Positions 1 to 6,734 of a stretch of 9,232 nucleotides of DNA are shown here, in pieces. Where the stretch lies: the NCBI GenBank assembly GCA_028292835.1, contig JAQGLP010000540.1:1-9232 (forward strand), in the 5' to 3' direction. Numbering within the stretch: the stretch's first letter is position 1; each line of letters begins with the position of its first letter. Made by a program: the position numbers and the translations under genes. The DNA comes from Variovorax sp. (GTDB lineage Bacteria; Pseudomonadota; Gammaproteobacteria; Burkholderiales; Burkholderiaceae_C). The notes beneath the pieces are model-generated. The model searched no databases, was not told the origin of the DNA, and saw nothing but the letters and a program-made list of their open reading frames with translations.

Positions 1-1138
1 AACGCACGAGGTGCGCCGAGGCCGGCGGCGCTGTCGGGGGCCAGGGCCACTCCGGCGGCAACTCGAAGCCGACCACGACCGGCGCCTCGGTGGTGTCGGC
101 GGCGGCCAGGCCGTCGGGTGCCGGGCGGCAGGACGCCATGCCCGGGTCGGCATCGACGATGATCGTTGGCTCCATCGCCTCGAAGCGTGCCAGCAGCTTG
201 CGGTAGTAGGGTTCGGCCAGGTCGGGCCGCAGCGCGCCCCTGCGGCGACGCCAGACGGCTGCGCTGACCAGGGCGAACAGCAGCCGCGGCAGCAGCCCGT
301 AGACCACGATGCAGCCGGTCAGCCAGAGCGCCCAGGTCCGCTGGCCCGCCGCGCCCGGAGCGCCCGGAGCGCCCGGGACGTTCGCGGCGCCGGACCACGG
401 CGCCAGCACGGCGGCCGCATCGGGCACCGGAAACCCCAGCCGGCTGGGCGCCCAGCCCAGCACGCGCACGCCCTGCACGAAGAAGCCCGGGTCGAGGATG
501 GTAGTTTCCCAGCTCAGCGTGTAGCTGCGAAAGGCCAGCGCGAACAGCATCGCGCCCAGCACCACCCCGAAAGACAGCGACCAGATCGCGTGGCTCACGA
601 AACCGAAAGCCCACGGCAGCAGCCGGGCCCGCGCGAGCAGATGGGTGGCCGCGCGCAGCAGCGCCGGCGCCTGGCCGCGCCCGCCGCCTGCCACGCGCGC
701 CGTCAGGGCGAGCCACAACCCGCCGAGCGAGGCGCTGAACGAGGAGGTAAGGGACGGCAGCAGCAGCCCGGCGAGCCACAGCAGCAATGTGAGCAAGTGC
801 AGCCCCAGCAGGCTCACGAGCGCGACCACGACGTTGATGCGCCGCTCGCCACCCACCACGTTGCCGGCCAGCGCCAGCCCGGCCACGACGATGGCCAGCA
901 CCAGCGCCAGGCCCACCCACGGCGCCCAGTGCCGCGCGCGCGCCAGTTCGCTTTCCAAGCCGATGCGCTGGCCCAGCGCGCAGGCGCGACGCGCGATGCG
1001 GCCGGCGCCATCGTCTCCCCGGATCACGGCCGCGCGCATCACCGCCGCGTCGTCAAGCGGACCCGCTTGCTCGATCAGTCGCACCGCCTCGGTGAGCACC
1101 GCATCGGACAGGTCGGGTTCGCGCGGCGCGGTGTTCAA
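1..1138 (-). CDS. DUF2868-type membrane protein, 3' end cut off by window edge
   Basis: I read 379 codons from a TTG start with no stop before the left edge, so the C-terminus is missing. A soluble, acidic and helical N-terminus (residues 1-70) is followed by hydrophobic segments at about 71-92, 102-124, 178-201 and 268-291. Between the second and third is a helical loop (about 130-175), and between the third and fourth a loop (about 202-266) containing a Pro-Gly-Ala repeat. After the last segment comes a basic cluster (WRRRR, about 296-300) and a hydrophilic tail. This layout, and the N-terminal pattern of 'L..AVRLIE..GPLDD', fit the DUF2868 family, which in Burkholderiales usually lies just upstream of a DUF3482 GTPase-like gene; that partner would be outside the window. 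TTG at 1138-1136 is chosen because AAGGA lies 6 bases upstream and an in-frame TGA lies shortly before it, with no ATG or GTG between. Function is unknown; an inner-membrane location is inferred. Confidence 0.82.
   Translation of the reverse strand, partial: MNTAPREPDLSDAVLTEAVRLIEQAGPLDDAAVMRAAVIRGDDGAGRIARRACALGQRIGLESELARARHWAPWVGLALVLAIVVAGLALAGNVVGGERRINVVVALVSLLGLHLLTLLLWLAGLLLPSLTSSFSASLGGLWLALTARVAGGGRGQAPALLRAATHLLARARLLPWAFGFVSHAIWSLSFGVVLGAMLFALAFRSYTLSWETTILDPGFFVQGVRVLGWAPSRLGFPVPDAAAVLAPWSGAANVPGAPGAPGAAGQRTWALWLTGCIVVYGLLPRLLFALVSAAVWRRRRGALRPDLAEPYYRKLLARFEAMEPTIIVDADPGMASCRPAPDGLAAADTTEAPVVVGFELPPEWPWPPTAPPASAHLVR
351..377. repeat. Three tandem 9-bp units encoding a Pro-Gly-Ala stretch
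   Basis: GCGCCCGGA occurs twice and is followed by GCGCCCGGG, all inside the DUF2868-type gene. On the coding strand they give a collagen-like P-G-A-P-G-A-P-G-A run (about residues 255-263) in the loop before the last membrane segment. The unit is a multiple of three, so copy number can change without breaking the frame. Confidence 0.6.
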
Positions 1139-1142
1139 CGGA

Positions 1143-1149
1143 TTTCCTT
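1143..1149 (-). promoter_or_regulatory. Shine-Dalgarno site fixing the TTG start of the DUF2868-type gene
   Basis: AAGGAAA on the minus strand, with six bases between AAGGA and the TTG at 1138. An in-frame TGA lies about 50 bases upstream and no ATG or GTG intervenes, so this site decides the start. Confidence 0.65.
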
Positions 1150-1209
1150 CAGGTGAGGATGATGGCGGCGCGCACGCCAGCCGTCACGCAACGGTAGCGC
1201 ATCAACGAA

Positions 1210-1233
1210 ACGGGGCCGCAACAGCGGCCCCGT
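1210..1233 (-). terminator. Rho-independent-type terminator after the 24-residue peptide gene
   Basis: ACGGGGCCGC and GCGGCCCCGT form a perfect 10-bp, nearly all G+C stem around a 4-base loop. Read on the minus strand, the stem is followed by TTTCGTT, an interrupted T-run; read on the plus strand it is followed by GGTCC, so it works best for minus-strand transcription. It begins 38 bases after the stop codon of the small membrane peptide and sits upstream of the DUF2868-type gene, which would therefore need its own promoter or read-through. Confidence 0.7.
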
Positions 1234-1271
1234 GGTCCGACCCGTGAGGCCGGGATGCGCATGCGACAACC

Positions 1272-1346
1272 TCAGCGCATGCCGAAAAACGAAAGCACGG
1301 CGATCACGACCACAACCAAACCAACGATGTAGATAATGGAATTCAC
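1272..1346 (-). CDS. 24-residue single-span membrane peptide
   Basis: A short reading frame with GTG start and TGA stop encodes 24 residues. It opens with MNSIIYIVGL, continues with a run of Val/Ile/Leu, and ends in SFFGMR. Almost the whole chain is one hydrophobic helix with a positively charged C-terminus and no signal-cleavage motif, so it should sit in the inner membrane as a single span. Support for translation: AGAGGAG lies 8 bases before the GTG, the frame is closed by a strong terminator hairpin at 1210-1233, and the peptide resembles very short conserved hydrophobic proteins of the 'M-N-x-I-I-Y-I-V-G...FFG.R' kind that I recall from other proteobacteria (memory, not a search). It lies 126 bases downstream of the ABC transporter gene on the same strand. 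Role unknown; such peptides often bind and modulate larger membrane proteins. Confidence 0.72.
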   Translation of the reverse strand: MNSIIYIVGLVVVVIAVLSFFGMR

Positions 1347-1354
1347 GGTAAAGA

Positions 1355-1361
1355 CTCCTCT
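1355..1361 (-). promoter_or_regulatory. Strong Shine-Dalgarno site of the 24-residue peptide
   Basis: AGAGGAG on the minus strand, 8 bases before the GTG at 1346. It is one of the best ribosome binding sites in the window and the main reason to accept so short a gene. Confidence 0.65.
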
Positions 1362-1429
1362 TGTTTAAAACGCCGCAAGCCTCGCACAATGCGCCAAAAC
1401 AGGTGTCGGCAAGCAGCGTTGCGTGCTGT

Positions 1430-1439
1430 AGGACGTCCT
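1430..1439. repeat. Perfect 10-bp palindrome between the transporter and peptide genes
   Basis: AGGACGTCCT is a gapless palindrome in the 126-base gap downstream of the ABC transporter and upstream of the 24-residue peptide. Without a loop it is not a good terminator, so a dimeric regulator site is the only functional idea. Chance is quite possible in DNA this rich in G+C. Confidence 0.25.
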
Positions 1440-1472
1440 GGCTGACCTGTCCGGATGCCCCGCCGGCTTGCC

Positions 1473-3308
<1,836 letters not shown>

Positions 3309-3314
3309 GGCGGT

Positions 3315-3318
3315 CTCC
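3315..3318 (-). promoter_or_regulatory. Shine-Dalgarno site fixing the TTG start of the ABC transporter
   Basis: GGAG on the minus strand, 6 bases before the TTG at 3308. It supports the 611-residue form over the 683-residue extension. Confidence 0.55.
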
Positions 3319-3379
3319 GAAGAGCCATGAATGTAGTGGGTACCATGGGCGCCGCCGGACTGAAGGCGGTGCCAGGGCC

Positions 3380-3395
3380 GGGTTTTCGGGTTTTC
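3380..3395. repeat. Tandem 8-bp repeat in the divergent promoter region
   Basis: GGGTTTTC occurs twice head to tail, ending 14 bases before the ATG at 3410, in the 101-base gap between the divergent ABC transporter and nuclease-like genes. Its T-runs stand out in GC-rich surroundings. It may be a regulator site or part of a promoter; no -35/-10 pair is convincing on either strand. Confidence 0.4.
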
Positions 3396-3409
3396 AGTAC
3401 GCTGTCGGC

Positions 3410-4339
3410 ATGTCCGCATTCGCAGCCGCCCCCGAGCCTTCCGCGCTTGACGCCATCGACGATGTCCCGGTGACTCCGCCATCGCCCGTGCCCGGCGCGC
3501 CGTCGCCTTCCCCCGCGCCGCCACCTGCCGTCGATCCTCCCCCGGGCGCGCCGCCGATGACCGAGCCCGGCCGGGCCCCGCCGCTCACCGAGCCGCCGCC
3601 TGCCCTGGGACTTGGACTGGGCCGCGTGCATGCGCGCCGGCTGCGCGAGGTGTACCGCTCGGCCGGCTGGCCGTGCTGCGACGCCATCGAGATCGACCTG
3701 CTGGCGGCCGGCCTGCTGGAGCGCGTGCGCTGCGCCCAGGGGCGCGAGACGCTGCGCGTCACCGATGCCGGCATCGCGCACATCGCCGTTGCCCTGGTCG
3801 TCAACCGCTCGGCGCTGTCGGCGCACGAGGCGCTGGTCGAGCGCGTGGCGCGCGAGATGACCCGTGCCGGACGCATTGCCTGGCGCGGCTTGAGCCTGCG
3901 CGCACGCGTTCCCGGCGCCACCCCGGCCGACAAGCCGCGCTGGTGCATGGCGCGGCCCGACGTGTTCTCGATCCGCAACACCAGCGTCGAGGCCTACGCC
4001 CATCCGGTGGTGCACGAGGTCAAGGTCAGCCGCGCCGACCTGCTGGGTGACCTGCGCAAGCCCGCAAAGCGCGCCGCCTACCTCGACCTGGGCGGCGAAT
4101 GCTGGTACGTGCTGGGCCAGGATGGCCGAGGCCGCGCCATCGCGGCACCCGAGGAGGTGCCGGCGGATTGCGGCGTCATGGTGCTTGAGAACGACCGCCT
4201 GCATGTGGCGCGCGCCGCCCTGCACCGGCCGACCGAACGCCTTCCGTTCGCCGTCTGGATGGCGCTGGCCAAGGCGCAGCCGGTGCGCGGGTTCGACGAG
4301 GAAGCCCAGGACCTCCTGTGCGACGCGGCCCACGGCTGA
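3410..4339 (+). CDS. Probable winged-helix plus PD-(D/E)XK nuclease-like protein
   Basis: The 309-residue product falls into three parts. Residues 1-65 are disordered and Pro-rich (22 prolines in residues 20-65). Residues about 72-130 look like a winged helix: a helix from RRLREVYR, then 'AAGLLER', a short strand pair and 'LRVTDAGIAHIA', the usual L-T-x-x-G ending of such folds. Residues about 138-245 look like a PD-(D/E)XK core: a helix with Glu144, 'ARPDVFSI' with Asp184, then 'HEVKVSRADLL' giving Glu203-x-Lys205, and later 'ECWYVL' as a core strand. The E-x-K-V-S-R-A-D string resembles the MmcB family of DNA-repair proteins. Assignment is by motif reading only, so the fold is probable and nuclease activity is inferred. 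ATG at 3410 is the only good start, although no Shine-Dalgarno site precedes it. The gene is divergent from the ABC transporter and ends one base from the stop of the convergent RecQ gene. Confidence 0.85.
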   Translation: MSAFAAAPEPSALDAIDDVPVTPPSPVPGAPSPSPAPPPAVDPPPGAPPMTEPGRAPPLTEPPPALGLGLGRVHARRLREVYRSAGWPCCDAIEIDLLAAGLLERVRCAQGRETLRVTDAGIAHIAVALVVNRSALSAHEALVERVAREMTRAGRIAWRGLSLRARVPGATPADKPRWCMARPDVFSIRNTSVEAYAHPVVHEVKVSRADLLGDLRKPAKRAAYLDLGGECWYVLGQDGRGRAIAAPEEVPADCGVMVLENDRLHVARAALHRPTERLPFAVWMALAKAQPVRGFDEEAQDLLCDAAHG

Positions 4340-4340
4340 C

Positions 4341-6113
4341 TCAGGCGCTCAGCGCCATCGCCGGGCCGCTGGCGGCATCCCGGGCGCGGCGCAAGGCGGC
4401 GCGCTTCACGTACTCGGGCTGGAAGCAGCGCCGCTGGCCGTCGGCGAACTCGATCGTCACCGTCGCCGAATCGGCGGCGACCACCTGGCCCTCGCCGTAG
4501 CGCTTGACCCTGACCCGGTCGCGTGGCATGAAGGCCGGCTGCGGCGCGGGCGCCGCCTGGCGCAACAGCGGTCCGACCGTCTCCAGCACGATCGGCCCGG
4601 CCAGCGCCGCCTCGTGCCGGGCGATGCGCCGGCAGTTGTCGCAGGTGCCGCAGCGTTCCTTGGGCGCTTGTTCTTCAAGATGCGCGAGCAGCACCTGCCA
4701 ACGGCACTGGCCGGTCTGCGCATAGAACACCATGCGCTCCAGCGTGCTTTGGTCCTGCTCGCGCTTGTCGCGGTAGGCGAGGACCAGCGCCTCCAGCGCG
4801 TCGGCCGCCAGGTCGGCGCGTTGCAGGCGCAGCCGACCTTGCCGGTCCTGCCACGCCACGCGCTGCTGGCGCAACAGGCTCAACGCCACCTGCACCTTGC
4901 CGCGCGGGCGGTCGAGGTGCTTCTGAAGACCGGCCAGCGTCCAGTCCGGGGCATCGGGCGGCTGCGTGTGCAGGGCGTGGTAGACGGCCTCCAAGTCCCT
5001 GGCCTCCGGATAGCGGCCCGCCAGGAAGAACTGCTGGACCGCCTTGTCGCGGTGCAGGAAGAGAAGGATGCAGGCCGCCGCGGCGCCGTCCCGGCCGGCG
5101 CGTCCGGATTCCTGGTAGTAGGCATCGAGTCCGCCCGGCATCTGGTAGTGCAGCACGAAGCGGATATCGGGCTTGTCGATGCCCATGCCAAAGGCGTTGG
5201 TGGCGACCATGACACGTGTCTCGCCGGCCATGAACGCGTCTTGCGCCTGCCGGCGTTCGTCGGCACCGCGCTTGCCGTGGTAGAGCCCGACCGATTCTTC
5301 GGCGGCGCGAAGCGCCTCGTACACCGCCTCGGCGGTCTTGACGGTCGCGGCATAAACGATGCCGCTGCCCGCGTTGGCGCGCATCAGGGCCAGCGTGCGC
5401 TCGAGCTTGTCCTTTTCCCGCACAACCTGCTCGACGGCGTAGTGCAGGTTGGGCCGGTAGCTGCCGGTGTCGATCAAACCCGCCTTCGCGATGCCCAGGC
5501 GCGCCATCAGATCCCGGGCTACGGCGTCGCCGGCCGTGGCCGTGAGCGCCAGCACCGGGGGGCTGCCGAGCGCCTTGGCCGCCGGGCCGATTTCAAGGAA
5601 GGCGGGGCGGAAATCGTGCCCCCACTGCGAGATGCAGTGCGCCTCGTCGACCACCAGCAGGCCGGTCGGATGGCTCCCCAGCAGCGCCAGGAACTGGGCG
5701 TCTGCCAGCCGCTCCGGCGTGGTCAGCACGATTTTGGCCGTCCCGTCGACAATGGACTGCTCGGCCGCGCGCACCGCCTCGGCGTCGAGCTGGCTGTTGA
5801 GTTGCACGGCGGCGATGCCGAGCGAGCGCAGCTTTTCGCACTGGTCCTTCATGAGCGCGATCAGCGGCGTCACCACGACGGTGCGACCGTCCAGAAGCAG
5901 CGCGGGAAGCTGATAGCAGAGGGACTTGCCCGCGCCGGTCGGCATCACCGCGAGGGTGGACTGGCCGGCCAGCACGCGCTCGATGACCGCGCGCTGGCCG
6001 GGGCGAAGGCGCTGGAGGCCGAACACCTCGCGCAGCAGGCCGGCCAGCCGCTGTCCGAGCGATGCGTCTGCGGGAGACTGCCCGGTCGCGCGGGGGCCCT
6101 GGAGGCGATTCAA
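4341..6113 (-). CDS. recQ: RecQ-family ATP-dependent DNA helicase without HRDC domain
   Basis: A 590-residue superfamily 2 helicase expected to unwind DNA 3'->5' in recombination and repair. Visible motifs are Gln40 in RPGQ (motif 0), Walker A TGAGKS (59-64), TPLIALMKDQ (motif Ia, 82-91), DEAH (156-159) followed by the RecQ-specific aromatic loop CISQWGHDFRP (160-170), TATA (191-194) and QESGRAGRDG (motif VI, 334-343). Four cysteines (470, 488, 491, 494) form the RecQ zinc site, and a winged-helix region precedes them. In place of the usual C-terminal HRDC domain, residues about 529-570 look like a small SH3-like beta domain ('VRVKRYGEGQVV...VTIEFADGQ'). This may be a second RecQ paralogue rather than the housekeeping one. 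TTG at 6113 overlaps the TGA of the upstream acidic-protein gene (TTGA). No good Shine-Dalgarno site precedes it, so translation by coupling is likely. Confidence 0.93.
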   Translation of the reverse strand: MNRLQGPRATGQSPADASLGQRLAGLLREVFGLQRLRPGQRAVIERVLAGQSTLAVMPTGAGKSLCYQLPALLLDGRTVVVTPLIALMKDQCEKLRSLGIAAVQLNSQLDAEAVRAAEQSIVDGTAKIVLTTPERLADAQFLALLGSHPTGLLVVDEAHCISQWGHDFRPAFLEIGPAAKALGSPPVLALTATAGDAVARDLMARLGIAKAGLIDTGSYRPNLHYAVEQVVREKDKLERTLALMRANAGSGIVYAATVKTAEAVYEALRAAEESVGLYHGKRGADERRQAQDAFMAGETRVMVATNAFGMGIDKPDIRFVLHYQMPGGLDAYYQESGRAGRDGAAAACILLFLHRDKAVQQFFLAGRYPEARDLEAVYHALHTQPPDAPDWTLAGLQKHLDRPRGKVQVALSLLRQQRVAWQDRQGRLRLQRADLAADALEALVLAYRDKREQDQSTLERMVFYAQTGQCRWQVLLAHLEEQAPKERCGTCDNCRRIARHEAALAGPIVLETVGPLLRQAAPAPQPAFMPRDRVRVKRYGEGQVVAADSATVTIEFADGQRRCFQPEYVKRAALRRARDAASGPAMALSA

Positions 6114-6541
6114 GTGCGAGCGCGGCCTGCGGCCGCATCGTCGTCGCCTTCGCCTTCGTCATCCGTCTCCTCGCCGTCGAGTTCGTCGTCGGTCGTGGCC
6201 AGGTCCTCGACCGACGTGGCCTCGGGATCGTCGATCGACACGGCGGCATCGAGTGCGTCATCGGCCACGGTGCCGATGCGGTCGGGCAGGATGTCCGCGT
6301 CCGTTTCCGGCGCCACCGAATCGGCCGATGCGCGTTCGCCCGTTCCCGACCTGTCGGTGTCGCTGCCGTGAGCGATAGGAAATGCCCCCTCGGAGCCCTC
6401 GTCGGGCAGGGCGGACCGGTTGCGGTCGGTCTGCACGTCGCTGCCGCTGTCGCTGCTGTCGCTCGGGCCGAGCGCGTCAACGTCGGTGCCGCGCGGCTGC
6501 TCGGGCGCGCGTTCGCCGCCGAGAATGCTGCTGGTCGCCAT
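6110..6541 (-). CDS. Highly acidic, disordered-looking conserved protein upstream of RecQ
   Basis: The 143-residue product contains 40 Asp/Glu against 9 Arg and no Lys, for a net charge near -31. It has no Cys, Trp or Tyr and one Phe, so it is probably unfolded alone and cytoplasmic. Short ordered-looking patches are the N-terminus (SILGGERAPEQP), 'DALGPSDSSDSGSDVQ' (about 22-37), 'GTGERASA' and 'ADILPDRIG' (about 82-90); I recall similar phrases in unnamed Burkholderiales proteins. The C-terminal 40 residues are the most acidic. AAAGGA lies 7 bases before the ATG at 6541. Its stop codon overlaps the RecQ start (TTGA), which suggests joint production. A partner or DNA-mimic role for RecQ or another DNA-binding protein is speculation; no catalytic motif is present. 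The frame is the best of the overlapping ones because of its ribosome site, its coupling and its composition, which is unlike the Arg-rich shadows. Confidence 0.82.
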   Translation of the reverse strand: MATSSILGGERAPEQPRGTDVDALGPSDSSDSGSDVQTDRNRSALPDEGSEGAFPIAHGSDTDRSGTGERASADSVAPETDADILPDRIGTVADDALDAAVSIDDPEATSVEDLATTDDELDGEETDDEGEGDDDAAAGRART

Positions 6542-6548
6542 GGTGTGA

Positions 6549-6554
6549 TCCTTT
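6549..6554 (-). promoter_or_regulatory. Shine-Dalgarno site of the acidic protein gene
   Basis: AAAGGA on the minus strand, 7 bases before the ATG at 6541. It supports this frame in a region where several long frames overlap. Confidence 0.55.
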
Positions 6555-6559
6555 CAATC

Positions 6560-6577
6560 GGGTGAGGCACGTCACCC
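6560..6577. repeat. Inverted repeat in the leader of the acidic protein gene, possible operator
   Basis: GGGTGA and TCACCC form perfect 6-bp arms around GGCACG. The repeat lies about 19 bases upstream of the acidic-protein ATG, just before its ribosome site, in the 193-base gap shared with the divergent YhaO-like gene. It could be a repressor site or a weak leader hairpin. A second inverted pair, CAGGGTG (6578-6584) and CACCCTG (6601-6607), follows directly. No convincing sigma-70 promoter was seen in the gap. Confidence 0.3.
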
Positions 6578-6723
6578 CAGGGTGTTCGTAGGGTCATGGC
6601 CACCCTGTCGGAACCCGCCCACGCGTGGTGTCGGCCGGCCGGCCCTGCCGCTCCCTGGGCGAACCAGAACGTGGCCGCACCGGCCCGTATCCTTGCGGGT
6701 AGCATCGCCATCGGCGCGATGCC

Positions 6724-6727
6724 GGAG
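6724..6727 (+). promoter_or_regulatory. Shine-Dalgarno site fixing the TTG start of the YhaO-like gene
   Basis: GGAG, 7 bases before the TTG at 6735. The product then begins MKFIHAADLH, the normal beginning of this family, so the in-frame Arg/Pro-rich extension back to 6582 is not used. Confidence 0.6.
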
Positions 6728-6734
6728 ACAAACC

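Noticed and set aside
11..1156. A 381-codon plus-strand frame at the left edge
   Set aside because: It is antisense to the DUF2868-type gene, which has clear membrane segments and a good ribosome site. The plus-strand product is a Gln/Arg/Pro-rich low-complexity chain.
1363..1395. A possible promoter TTGTGC-16-TAAACA before the 24-residue peptide
   Set aside because: The -10 element would put the transcription start inside the ribosome binding site, leaving no usable leader.
3309..3524. N-terminal extension of the ABC transporter by 72 residues
   Set aside because: The extension is Arg-rich, lies across the divergent gene's start, and family similarity begins at the TTG at 3308, which has its own ribosome site.
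4047..6371. A 774-codon open frame on the plus strand opposite RecQ
   Set aside because: It lies antisense to a helicase with every family motif intact. Its product is Arg/Ala/Gly-rich without domains, the pattern expected from GC-rich codons read on the other strand.
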